The notes under the pieces: generated by a model
Told to the model about the DNA's origin: nothing
Seen by the model: the letters and a program-made list of their open reading frames with translations, nothing else
The model's database searches: none
In this document: piece after piece, positions 49,845 to 60,104 of the stretch
Position numbering within the stretch: position 1 is the stretch's first letter
Layout of the letters: each line of letters begins with the position of its first letter
Assembly (NCBI GenBank): GCA_905221605.1
Contig: CAJNDS010002171.1
Location: 1 to 64,000, forward strand
Direction of reading: 5' to 3'
From: Symbiodinium natans
Taxonomy: Eukaryota; Sar; Dinophyceae; Suessiales; Symbiodiniaceae
DNA: 64,000 nucleotides
Program-made: the position numbers and the translations under genes

Positions 49845-50085
49845 AAGGTCAAGCTGCCAAAACAAGAAGACCCAAGAACACATAAATACACAATCAAGCA
49901 ACCAAGGCACAAAACACAAACACAATAAGCAAGCAAACAAGCAAGAACCAAACAACCAAAACAGCACCTAAAATAAGCCAAACAAAAGAACAAACAACAC
50001 CAGACAACCAAACAACCGCACAAAACAACCAAGCGAAAATAAGAACACACGAAAACGCAAAACACACAAACGGAAACATAGCACA
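49845..50085. repeat. A/C-rich low-complexity tract
   Basis: Mostly CAAA, ACAA and CAAGC motifs with almost no T. Gives long open minus-strand frames rich in C, F, L and V that are not credible proteins. A C-tract region follows at 50152-50220. Confidence 0.75.
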
Positions 50086-50152
50086 TGGCACAAGCAATCC
50101 ACACGGCGCCCTACTTTCTGGCTAGGGTAAGCCTAAACCCTCAACCTATACC

Positions 50153-50191
<39 letters not shown>

Positions 50192-50551
50192 ACCCCCCCC
50201 TCCCCCCCTCCCCCCCCCCAGCCCGCCAAAAATGGAATTGGCATTGGGGCTATGGGGGCTTTGGGTGTCTGTGGTTCAAGGCCATTCATTGGGAAAATTC
50301 CATCACTAGGAGTACAAACATGTTTTACTGCTGAAAGTAACGTATAGTATAGCTATGTTCTGGGTCTTGTTTATTTGTATCTTATCGGTAAAAATTATAG
50401 GTCTATTCACGGTACATCACACAAACCCCTGAACCCGAACCTTACGCTGAATCTAGCTCATGGTTGGAATACTATTAACAACTTAATGTGTTATTCCTTA
50501 TAGGGTTTAAGTACCCTTAACATGCAAAATGGTACCCAACTGTGACAAAGG

Positions 50552-50668
50552 AATGGTCCTATCCAACCCTCCGGGGCCCCAGCTGGAGGCGAACTGGTCC
50601 TGCCGGGACAGCCTTGGCGAGAGATTGGTTTTCAGGGCTGCCCACTGCCCTCCGACTTCGATCATTTC
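50552..50668 (+). CDS. Exon candidate
   Basis: Plus frame V-L-S-N-P-P-G-P-Q-L-E-A-N-W-S-C-R-D-S-L continuing E-R-L-V-F-R-A-A-H-C, possible donor TCGG|GTAGG followed by CCCTAAA. 50230-50550 is AT-richer without a supported feature. Confidence 0.45.
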
Positions 50669-51064
50669 GGGTAGGTTCCCTAAACCCTAAACCCTAAACC
50701 CTAAACCCTAAACCCTAAACCCTGAACCTTATGTGATTTGGGAGGCTCCCCTTTCTACCAGGCCCCATCCTTTCCTAAGCCCGTCAGCCCTGGACCCTCA
50801 TCCCAACCCGGGTTTTTTCAACCCTGTGCTCGGGCGCCCTACTTGGAGGTTCATGGTACTTATGAACCAATTATAACTGTACTTATAACTGTACTTATAA
50901 CCATATTAAGGCACTTAAGGGGCTTTCAGGCTGCACCTGTTTTTTTCATTGCAGCTCTTTTGTTGGGTTAACCAGGTGGTTGAAGGATAGGACCCTAAAG
51001 CAGCAAAAGTGGCTAAAAAAGACAAGGAACTACACCCTAAACCCTGAACCCTAAACCCTAAATC

Positions 51065-51155
51065 GAATATTTGGTAGGGTCTGTAGCCGCCAGGGGGCAT
51101 GCTCATGGCTTGACGCGGGGCGCTGTTCGCGGTGGAAGGGACTGTTTGCACAGCC
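51065..51155 (-). CDS. Exon candidate with GA telomeric donor
   Basis: Minus frame E-A-V-Q-T-V-P-S-T-A-N-S-A-P-R-Q-A-M-S-M continuing G-G-Y-R-P-Y-Q-I-F, followed by TTC|GATTTAGGGTTTAGGG: a GA donor provided by a telomeric unit with one substitution. Confidence 0.5.
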
Positions 51156-51269
51156 TCACCACGAGCGAGCCTAAAACAGCTACAACACTTGAAACCCCTA
51201 AACCCATAAACGCCTGAACCCCTGACCCCTGAACCCCTGAACCCCTAGACCCCTAACCCCCTAAACCCC

Positions 51270-51400
51270 TAAACGCTTGAATCAAAAGCTGTCTCAAACT
51301 GCGCCTCGCCCTGGCCAAAACCATCTTCGGCTTCGGGACATCATGGGGCTTTCCCGGAACATTGCGAAACCAAAGCCCTTTCTCAGGAGCCTACAACATC
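51270..51400 (-). CDS. Exon candidate, basic
   Basis: Minus frame L-W-F-R-N-V-P-G-K-P-H-D-V-P-K-P-K-M-V-L continuing R-A-R-R-S-L-R-Q-L-L. TTTAGGG block to the right (51412-51460), CCCCTAAA-type run to the left (51190-51275). Confidence 0.5.
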
Positions 51401-51548
51401 CCTTCATGAGGGTTTAGGGTTTAGGGTTTAGGGTTCAGGGGTTGGGGTTTAGGGTTTAAGGGCTTAGGTGATTAAGCCTTCCCTTTTCCTGCCGATTCTT
51501 CACAAACAGGGCTTAACTTAGGGTTTAGGACTTAGGGTTCAGGACTCT

Positions 51549-52000
51549 GTGTCGGCGATTTTTGGCTTTAGTAAACTGGAGTACTCAAAGAGAAGTGGGG
51601 TTGGTGTTGGCATCATGGCTCAAAGAGTGCGGTTTAGGAGTCAGGGTCTAACCAAAAAGAACTTGGTAGAGATGAATGAACACCAGTCGTGTCTGGATTC
51701 AAACAACAAACAACCCGAGACCCCCTACGACAACTTCTCGCACAGGTGTGGCTGTTTTTTCCCGATTTTACCTAAAGCTAGAACCGGACAGCAAGCAGAT
51801 GGAGGTTGAACTCACTGCTAAACCGAAGTTGACATCGATTTCCAGCCATTCTTCTTGCACCTGCTCGTCTGGCGCCGTCTTTCGCGTCAGGCGGGCGGTC
51901 ATCGGCGGGTCCTGCCAGCGAGCACGGCTCCGCAACTACTCCCTGGATACACGAGTGCATGTAGAGAGATGAAGAAAGGCATGATTGGGGTCCTTGGCCA
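51549..52000. CDS. Open region, strand undecided
   Basis: Overlapping open frames: plus 51549-51809 and 51676-51972, minus 51960-51778. The minus reading (A-E-P-C-S-L-A-G-P-A-D-D-R-P-P-D-A-K) and the plus reading (L-K-L-E-P-D-S-K-Q-M-E-V-E-L) are both plausible. No domain recognised. Confidence 0.3.
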
Positions 52001-52394
52001 CTGTCCTGCGTGTACTATGGGTACTGCAGTCTGTGTGTCCAGCGCTGTTCGCGGTTGTTGTGCCTTCCATTGTGCTTTGGTGCTGAGGTTCTCTAGGAGA
52101 TTCTAGCATCCCAAAAAGTGTCAAGTGCACTCGCTCAGTTACTAAGTGTGTGTCTTCCATTGTCTTCCAAGGTTGGAGTCAACACAGCCAGCACTCGCTC
52201 AAGATTGCAATCCGTGGGTCGAGATCCCGCATCTCTGGAAGGGTTTAGGGTTTAGGGTTTAGGGATTAGGGATTAGGGATTGGGGTTTAGGGTTTAGGGT
52301 TTAGGGTTTAGGGTTTAGGGTTTAGGGTTTGTACCTGAACCAAGACCGAAAGCAGCTGAAAGTCAAGCCTCATCCCGAAGCCCTAAACACATGG

Positions 52395-52560
52395 TTGGGC
52401 TCCCTTCTGAAAGGGTGCCGCCTCATAATGGGTACCCAAAAGGGACCCTAACTTAGGAAACTACCCACATGAACCCAAGCTTCACATCTGGATGTCCTCC
52501 ACGAGAGGGCAAACTGTCTCGAAGCGCTGCACATCCGATGTGGTCGTCCTGGGTTGAGGA
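52395..52560 (-). CDS. Exon candidate beside a half family H element
   Basis: Minus frame T-Q-D-D-H-I-G-C-A-A-L-R-D-S-L-P-S-R-G-G (52555-52470) running into the family H end ATGTGGGTAGTTTCCTAAG at 52475-52395. The other half of the element is missing. Confidence 0.45.
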
Positions 52561-52689
52561 CTCAGGGTTTACGGTTTAGGGTTTAGGGTCCAGGGTGCGG
52601 CTTAAGGATAGCGCTACGCGACTTACACAACGCAACGTAAACCCTAAATGCCAAATTGAACCCCCAAACCCTAATTTAACCCTCAAAAC

Positions 52690-52815
52690 CTAATTTAACC
52701 AGCCCCTAAACCCCAAACCCCAAACCCCAAACCCCAAACCCCAAACCCCAAACCCCAAACCCCAAACCCCAAACCCTAAACCCTAAACCCTAACCCTAAA
52801 CCTCAAACCCCACAC
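52690..52815. repeat. CCCCAAA (TTTGGGG) block
   Basis: About eleven perfect CCCCAAA heptamers then CCCTAAA. TTTGGGG is one base from the host-type TTTAGGG unit. Confidence 0.95.
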
Positions 52816-52926
52816 CCTGGAGCCTGAGTTTGGGCAGGTGGGATGTGGACCTTGTCGCGACGCTACCTTCACCCTGGAAAAACACGATGCTGCCTGCAGC
52901 TTCCCGCCGAAAACCACGACATGCCT
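52816..52926 (+). CDS. Cys-rich exon candidate
   Basis: Plus frame E-P-E-F-G-Q-V-G-C-G-P-C-R-D-A-T-F-T-L-E continuing K-H-D-A-A-C-S-F-P-P-K. Good protein character; C-x-x-C spacing but no recognised finger. Confidence 0.5.
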
Positions 52927-53063
52927 GCTTAGGGTTTAAGTTCAAGGTTTCAGGGTTTAGGGTTTAGGGTTTAGGGTGTATAGGGTGTAGGGTGTAGGGT
53001 GTAGGGTGTAGGGCTTACTAGGGTTTAGGGTGTAGGGTTTATTACAGGTTCCAGCACCAGTAA

Positions 53064-53440
53064 TCACAGGAACGGGGGTGTAAGGTCAGTTCTCCAACGT
53101 ATGGCCCCTTTCAGAGGTTCCTTGGCTGCACTTAGCAGGGTAGCTATAAATTTAATTTTTGCTGCCTTATTCAGAAACCCAATAAACCCAAAAAGGCTAA
53201 GGATCTAAAGTTACAGTAAAGCACCACAAAGGTTCCAGGCGGGATCCAACCTCGAACCCTAAACCCTAAACCCTAAACCCTAAACCCTAAACCCTAAACC
53301 CTAAACCACAAACCCTAACCCCTAAACCCTAAGCCCTGAACCCCGCGCACCCCATGGTCCGTGCCACTGCTTCAGTCTGGCCTTTCTCGTTGGCGGGGGT
53401 CGGTGTGGGGATCTGCGACGTTTCTTCGCCGCTTCAGCCT
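53064..53440 (-). CDS. Gene 3' end with a family E introner
   Basis: Exon islands ~53440-53338, 53250-53236 and 53120-53064. The 15-nt middle exon lies between a telomeric intron and the introner. GAACCT is present at both ends of the introner (CTG|GAACCT...CCAAG|GAACCT), so splicing at GA-AG restores one copy. Two frames remain possible after it, one ending T-P-P-F-L. No family recognised. Confidence 0.5.
53121..53235 (-). mobile_element. Introner, family E, copy 3
   Basis: 115 bp, coding-strand start GAACCTTTGTGGTGCTTTAC and end GTGCAGCCAAG. 6-bp duplication GAACCT. Same strand relative to the coding frame as the other two copies. Confidence 0.85.
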
Positions 53441-53715
53441 AAACCCTAAACGCTAAACCCTAAACCCTAAACCCTAAACTCCTCATCCTCCTTGGCCGCG
53501 TGATCTGGGCTTTGACCGCCTTTTAGGCTGAGGGCCCATCCCGGGGCTCCAGCGCATCGAGTTGGCCGCCCCCCCCCCCCCCCCCCCCGGCTTCTTGTAC
53601 TCCGTCAGTTTGGGGTTTAGGGTTTGGGGTTTGGGGTTTGGGGTTTGGGGTTTAGGGTTCAGGGTTTAGGGTTTAGGGTTAATTAGGGATAAGGGTTTAG
53701 GGCTTATAGGGTTTG

Positions 53716-53841
53716 TACTTGGAGGTTCAGGGCTCTTCATAGCCCCACTTGTAGCTGTACTTGCAAGCTCCCTGCATGCTCTGAGTAGGTTAGAAGTAGA
53801 CTTTTTGATTGGGTTCGAAGTACCCATGAACCTCCAAGTAG
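53716..53841. mobile_element. Family I element, copy 3
   Basis: TACTTGGAGGTTCAGGG on the left and CATGAACCTCCAAGTA on the right. Followed by a plus open frame 53861-54058 (T-W-E-A-E-G-R-Q-P-A-S-S-E and D-A-W-A-S-Y-K-E-R-G) that may be an exon. Confidence 0.8.
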
Positions 53842-54589
53842 TGCTGCATGCAATCCTTGCATGCGAACCTGGGAGGCTGAAGGGAGGCAGCCTGCTTCTA
53901 GTGAAGCCGAGGGGGCTCACGGATTAGCGCACCAAAGCCTGCTGAGGGATGCTTGGGCGAGCTACAAAGAACGAGGCACAGTCCCAAACCCACAAAAACC
54001 CAACAACAGCACTAAAGGCCAAGACGCTATAACATTTCTGAATTCATTAGTGGTTTAGGGCTTAGGGCATGCGAAGGTAAACCCAAAACCCTCGACCCGG
54101 AACCCTACGTAGACCCTTAAACAGCAGGCCTACAAGAAGCGCACTCGCCGAAGCCAGTCGAAGCGAAGTAAGGAAAAGACATGCTTGGGGCTTAGGGTTT
54201 TCGAGGTAAGCCCTAAACCCGAAACCATGCGAACCCCTAAATCCTAAACCCTAGACCCTAAACTCCGCCAACTCACACAGGGACATGCCCTCCGCAAGTC
54301 CGATAGTAAACCCCAGGCCCGGAATCAAACCCTGACATATTCTTTTCCAGAGCGCTCAAGGGCCTCCAAAACATCCCAGAGTTACACTAAACCCTCAACC
54401 CAACGTGCACTTCTTGCCGAATTCGACAAGCTCAGGCTTTATGGTCTGGGGTTGTCTAGGCACCTTGCAAGTACCTTTTAAGATGTTCTAAATGAGGTTT
54501 AGGGTTTAGGCCGGGCCTTTATACAGCCACGACGGGCGGGGGGTGGGGGGAGGCGAAGGGAGACCCGAAACCCGAAACCCGAAACCCGA

Positions 54590-55005
54590 AACCCGAAACC
54601 CTAAACCCTAAACCCTAAACCCTAAACCCTAAACCCTAAACCCTAAACCCTAACCCTAAATCCTAAACCCTAAGCCCTAAACCCTAAGCGCCTCAAATAT
54701 CGAACCACGCATTCTCGTCCCAGGCACCACTGCCGCGTCGGCGTCTTCCGAAACCCGGCCGTGGACGACGTGCGGCCTCGTTCAAGGTTTATAGGCCTCA
54801 ACGGGTTAGGGTTTAGGGTTTAGGATTTAGGGTTTAGGGTTTAGGTTCGGGTTTAGGGTTTAGGGTTTAGGGTTTAGGGTTTAGGGTTTAGGGTTTAGGG
54901 TTTAGGGTTTAGGGTTTAGGGTTTAGGGTTTATAAGGGTTAAGGGTTAAGGGTTAAGGGTTTAGGGTTTAGGGTGTAGGGTTGAGGTTCAGGGTTTAGGA
55001 AAACC
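54590..55005. repeat. CCCTAAA block, exon-like island, TTTAGGG block
   Basis: CCCGAAA/CCCTAAA at 54566-54685, island 54690-54790 open on the plus strand, then a ~20-unit TTTAGGG block to 54990 with GGGTTAA variants. An exon candidate on the plus strand (C-M-F-S-S-G-P-V-R-G-S-A-H-L-T) lies at 55130-55232. Confidence 0.8.
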
Positions 55006-55345
55006 CCAAAAACCCTTCAACCCCCCAAAACCGCTCACGCGGGCATACACGCAACGCGCCTCAAAGTGTTGCTTATGCTGGAACGTGACGTGACCTTACG
55101 CGCGTGGGCCCTTAGCTTACGCGGGCAAGAGATTTTCCACTGCCTTGCATGTTTAGCTCTGGGCCAGTTCGTGGCTCTGCGCATCTGACTCCTGTCGGGA
55201 GGGTCGGGGAACAAAACTCGGACGTACCCTAGAGCCTAAACCCTAAACCCTAAATACTAAACCCTAAACCCTAAACCCTATACGACAGTAAGATATCCTC
55301 AAGCCCTGACAAAGCCCAGGCAGGGCTTTTTCCGCACCACCACTA

Positions 55346-55452
55346 CCTTGGGTACCAAATGAACCGTAAAGTTTCCCTATACTACTATAACTCGAATTCC
55401 TGTTAAGGTATGTGAAGCATAAACCCTTTTAGGGTTCATTTCGTCCCCAAGG
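55346..55452. mobile_element. Family A element, well preserved
   Basis: CTTGGGTACCAAATGAACCG to TTCATTTCGTCCCCAAG. On the minus strand the next stretch (55345-55286) is open (V-V-V-V-R-K-K-P-C-L-G-F-V-R-A then stop), so it likely acts as an intron. A broken half copy with the same sequence is at 55713-55766. Confidence 0.75.
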
Positions 55453-55779
55453 AAGATGACACCCCTTGCAGACAATGGGGTCTAAACCCTAAACCCTAAA
55501 CCCTAAACCCTAAACCCTAAACCCTAAACCCTCAGCCCTCAACCCTAAACCCTAAACCCTAAACCCTAAACCCTAAACCCTAGCCTTCGGGGTTCCCAAT
55601 GTCCCCAAAGCCTTATGCCCAAAGCGATGCGTCCCCGCCTCTAGCGGATTGAGTCTCGGCCGCTTGGCTCGGTCTGCGGCTTCGAGAAATGCCTGCGCCG
55701 TTGGGAAGCACTACCTTGGGGACCAAATGAACCGTACAATTGGGTCATATACCCTGTACTACTAGCCGCCGACCCCAGC

Positions 55780-56710
55780 CAGAGCGGGGGCGGCGCCAGG
55801 GAAGACCCATCGCCTGGCCCCATGCCCCTCGACCCCCCAATGGCCCCCATGGACCTATGCCTCCTGGCCGCTCTTCGCCACGCACTCCCAGAACTCTTGA
55901 GCCATAACGCACCACCCTGGCCCCATGCCCCTCTACCCCCATGCCCCCTATGGACCCATGGCTCCTGGCCCCATGGTCGCATAGCTCTTTCAGCTGACCT
56001 CTCTCCGACCCCCCTCCGCCCCCCTCCGCTCTTCCCGCCCCCACCCCGCCCATGGCTCTGGCCCCATGTCCTGGCCATGCTCCTCGACCCCATGGCCCCC
56101 ATAGACCCATGGCTGCTGGGCCCCATGGTCGCATAGCTCTTTCAGCTGACTTTTAAAGGGGTTTAGTCCTGTTAGCCATTCCGCTTCCTCTGCTCTGCCC
56201 ATGGCTCCTGGCCCCATCCCCTGACCCATGCCCCTCGACCCCCATGGCCCCCATGGAACCATGGCTCCTGGCCCCATGGCTCTTTCAGACTACTGCATGC
56301 CCATGGACCCCAATGGCCGCCATGGACCCGCTGCTGCTGGCCCATGGCCGCATAGCTCTTTCAGCTGACTTTAAAGGGCGGGCCTCATGGTCGCATAGCT
56401 CTGCCTCCACTCTTCCCGCCCGCCCACCCCGCCTATGACTTTCGGCGGCCCTCCGCTGCCCAGGCTCCTCATGGCCTTTCCCCCCCCCCCCCGCCCGTCG
56501 ATCCCCATGGCCCCTGGACCCACCTTGGCCCCATCCCTTGGCCCTATATCCCTGGACCCCCATGGCCCCCATGGACCCATGGCTCCTGGCCTCATGGTCG
56601 CATAGCTCTTTCAGCTGACAAAGGGTCCCAGTGCATGCCAGCCCGCCCATGGCTCCATGGACCCATGGCTGCTCGCCCCATTCCCGCGTAGCTCTTTCAG
56701 CTGACTTTAA
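55780..56710. repeat. CCATGG-rich minisatellite
   Basis: Irregular tandem units containing CCCATGGCTCCTGG and ATGGTCGCATAGCTCTTTCAGCTGAC; the latter recurs at least six times from 55970 to 56706. Gives Gly/His/Met-rich open frames on both strands that I do not regard as genes. Confidence 0.8.
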
Positions 56711-57028
56711 AGGATGCCCTCCGCTCTTCCGCTCCGCCCAGGCTCCTGCCTCATAGGGTTTCGGGTACGCCTAAACCTTAAACCCTTAAACCCTATAACC
56801 CGAAACCCTATAACCCCAAACCCTATAACCCTAAGCCCTATAACCCAAAACCCTACAACCCAAACCTTTAGCGTGTGGGCTGTCCCCAGGTAGGGTTTAG
56901 GGATTGCTCAGAGCCTAGGCCCAGGCCTTCATGGTTCAGTGTCGTGGAAGTTAAGGCTAAAGGGGACTTAGGGGGTCTGGGGGCTTAGAGAGTTTAGGAA
57001 CTAAGGGAGTTAAATGGTAGAAGCAGTG

Positions 57029-57431
57029 GGCCGGACGCCAGTGCCGCCGACCCCCGCGTGCCGCCGGTGAACGGTTTTTTTTTGTCGTGGTTTTTTGCAT
57101 CGCCACGGAGGCCCCCAGAGGGCGCGCATCATGAGCATCAGCGGGTCCAGCCCGGGACCCCCAGGCGCGCAATGGCGCGCATCAGGTCGGGCAGCGCGAG
57201 GTCCCCAAGGACCGAGCATTGGCGGACCTTTTAACCCGGGTCGTCCCGGGAATAGCCTTGCTAGCCTGCGGCCTTCTGCGAAGCAGAATTGGGCCGGACG
57301 CCAGTGCCGCCGACCCCCGCGTGCCGCCGGTGAACGGTTTTTTTTCGTGGTTTTTTGCGTCGCCACGGAGGCCCCCAGAGGGCGCGCATCATGAGCATCA
57401 GCGGGTCCAGCCCGGGACCCCCAGGCGCGCA
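57029..57431. repeat. 142-bp direct duplication, 262 bp apart
   Basis: GGGCCGGACGCCAGTGCCGC and the following ~120 bp (through TCCAGCCCGGGACCCCCAGG) occur at 57029-57170 and 57291-57431 with few differences, mainly T-tract length. Confidence 0.9.
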
Positions 57432-57520
57432 TCAGGAGCATCAGGCGGCTCCCGGGGCGGGACCCCGGGGGCGCATCAGGAGCATGACGCCCCCCAAAGG
57501 GCGGGCATAAGCGACGTGTC

Positions 57521-59161
57521 TACTAATACGTCATTTTTGGGTTAGCAGGACTTATAAAGGTTATAACCACCTTAGAAAAGTTAAGATAAGTTAGAAAAGT
57601 TAGCCCAAAAAGTTAGGAAAAGTTAGAAAATGTTAGAAAATGTTAGCTTTTCTGAGGAAGGGGAAGACCAGAAACAAAGAAACGACTTTTAGAGCTGCGC
57701 TATAACTGCACCAGTGAAGTTGGTGTCCCTTTGGTTTGTCCCGAACTCTTTCTCTTTTATATTTCTGCAATTTACTTGAACCTCTTTTGTATCCATAGGT
57801 TCACTTTACTTAAAGCTCCACAGACCCTAAGCCTAAACCCTAATTAAAAACCCTAAACCCCAAACCCTGAACCCTAAACCCTAACACCTACACCCTAAAT
57901 CCTCAACCCTATAAACCCTAAGCCCTAAACCCGAAAACCCTAAACCCTCTAAACCCTAAGCCCTAAAACCCTTAACCCTAAATTTGGTGGCCCCGAAACC
58001 AAAAACAGCTGCAAGTTAAATACAACTTATTTAACTTGCAGCTGTTTTTGGTTTCGGGGCCACCAAAAAATGTTGGGGACAGTGCCTGCGGGTGGGAATC
58101 AACGTCATAAAACCCATATTTGAGACGATTTAGAAGTTGAAGGACGACCCCATACGACATCTACTGCAAGCTTAATGCATGGTAAACCCTAAACCCTAAC
58201 CCTAAACCCTAGACCCTAGACCCTAAACCCAAAGCCTAAACCCCTCAATCAAGCCCGACCACTCGAAATCCCAAACCGCGCAAAATTCGGAAAAATTCTG
58301 AATTTTCTGAATTTTTCGTGGTCCTAGTACTAAATACAAGAGGACAAAATTCAGAAAATTCGTAATTTTTCTGAATTTTCTGAATTCTGAACGGGGTGAT
58401 TTTCTTATGAGTTTCGGCCTTAACCTTGTATTATTGCCGGGTAGAGTGGGCGCTATGAGGCCTGAAACTCTTAAACCCCAAACCCTAAGCTTTGGCTCGT
58501 AGGGTTGGGGGTTGATGGGGGGGTTGAGGGTTGAGGGATGGAGGGTTGGGGGTTGAGGCTTCTCTGGGTTCGGGGTTGATGGGGTTAATAGGCTTCTCCT
58601 CTTGATGGGGTTGTGGGTTGAGGCTTAGGGTTGAGGGCTAAGTTGGGGCTGTGAGCCTCATTCCAGTCAACCCTAAACCCTTAATCCTAAACCCTGAATT
58701 CGTAACCGTAAACCCTCTACCCTCAACTCTCCATCAACCCCCAACCCTAAATCCTGAACAGCAGCCCTAAATCCCAAACCCAAAACCCTAGAAACCACTG
58801 CCATATCAGGCATATTGCGATCGATGCCAAACGACAGAAACGAAGCTTCTATGCCATATCTGACAGACATATTGAGATCGATGCCAAACGAAGGAAACGA
58901 AGCTTCTATGCTATATCCTCAAACATATATGAAAACAAAAAACACCAAAATGTTAGGAACATGTTAGGAAAAGTTAGATAAGTTAGGAAAAACTTACAAA
59001 AAGTTAACATAACTTAGCAACTTATGTAACATTTCTTAACCTCTTCCCAACTTCCACAGACTTAGGTCACTCTTAGGTAGCTTAGGCAGGACTTAGACCC
59101 TACTTGTACATAGGTTAGTAAGTCCTATAAGTCCTGCTAACCCAAAACAGACGTATTAGTA
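57521..59161. mobile_element. 1.64 kb inverted-repeat DNA transposon, non-autonomous
   Basis: ~38-bp TIRs: TACTAATACGTC...TTTTGGGTTAGCAGGACTTATA at 57521-57558 and the complement at 59124-59161. Both subterminal regions (57565-57650, 58945-59035) are full of GTTAGGAAAA/GTTAGAAAA motifs, like transposase-binding arrays. No transposase frame inside. It carries telomeric blocks, a 40-bp-arm hairpin (57982-58068) and a 58-bp tandem duplication (58799-58912). Confidence 0.75.
57982..58068. other. Perfect 40-bp-arm hairpin
   Basis: The left arm starting TTTGGTGGCCCCGAAACC is matched base for base for 40 bp by the right arm ending GGTTTCGGGGCCACCAAA, with a loop of about 6 bp. Too perfect to be old. 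Confidence 0.95.
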
Positions 59162-59184
59162 AGGTCGGGGCTAGGAAAAAGGGA

Positions 59185-59360
59185 GTTTAGGGGCCTAAAA
59201 AGTGCTTAGAAACTTTAAGGGAGTCTAGGAGCCTCAAACGCTGAGAGATTGGAAGGGAGTTGAGGGGCCTGAAAATGCTTAGAAACTTTAAGGGAGTTCA
59301 GGAGCCTCAAACGCTTAGAGATTTTAAGGGAGTTTAAGGGCCTCAAAATGCTTAGAAACT
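59185..59360. repeat. ~34-bp minisatellite
   Basis: About five copies of AAGGGAGTTTAGGGGCCTCAAA-type units alternating two subtypes (GCTTAGAAACTTT and GCTTAGAGATTTT endings). A half family A element (59407-59456) follows. Confidence 0.8.
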
Positions 59361-59799
59361 GCTCGCCCCGCGCTTCTGCCTGCGCTGCCCGCCCATGGGC
59401 GCAGCCCCTTAAAATAATTCCTAGTAAGGTATGTGAATCATTTCGTCCCCAAGGAGGGTTTAGGGCTTGAGGCTCGTAAGGTTCATATAGTGCGTGATGT
59501 TTATAGGATAGCAAGGTCATTGGGTTGTAGTAGGCAGATGAAGGCTTCAGGGCTGTAAGCTTTGCATGAAAGCTCGAGCTTCTTCTTGTTCGTAGTTTAA
59601 GTATTAATGTAAATATTGTTGCTTTGCTTTGGGAGGGGGGGTTAAACCAAGTGATGCCCCGCTCTAGGCCTCTATAGCTACCCTAAACCCTATATAAACC
59701 CTAAACCCTATATAAACCCTAAACCCTAAACCCTAAACCCTAAACCCTAAACCCTAAACCCTAAACCCTAAACCCTAAACCCCTAAACCGAACCGGCCT

Positions 59800-59884
59800 G
59801 GCCCCGGGGCCCTCAGCCAGGAAAGACATCGATTCGGAGACTGCCAGCGTCTGATGTCGCAGCAGTCAAAAAGAGGCCTATCTA
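59800..59884 (+). CDS. Terminal exon candidate
   Basis: Plus frame A-W-P-R-G-P-Q-P-G-K-T-S-I-R-R-L-P-A-S-D continuing V-A-A-V-K-K-R-P-I and TAA, where the stop overlaps the following CCCTAAA block. Confidence 0.4.
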
Positions 59885-60104
59885 AACCCTAAACCCTAAA
59901 CCCGTTTGATCAACCTTCAGTCCCACTTATGGGTAACTAGGGGGGCGCCAACCGAAGCCACAACCCCATACTTGTGGGTAAACGGGCTGCAAGGCACCCA
60001 GGGTTTAGGGTTTAGGGTTTAGGGTTTAGGGTTTAGGGTCAGACGGCTTGGGTTCCGGGCTGTCGGCCATTGGATGTCGAGGATTTAGCAAGGTCAAGGG
60101 GTGC

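Noticed and set aside
49772-50104. 110-codon hydrophobic minus-strand ORF
   Set aside because: Comes from an A/C-only low-complexity tract (CAAA motifs); residues are restricted to those GT-rich codons allow.
55641-56650. Overlapping Gly/Met/His-rich ORFs up to 161 codons
   Set aside because: Produced by the CCATGG minisatellite; open on both strands, no domain character.
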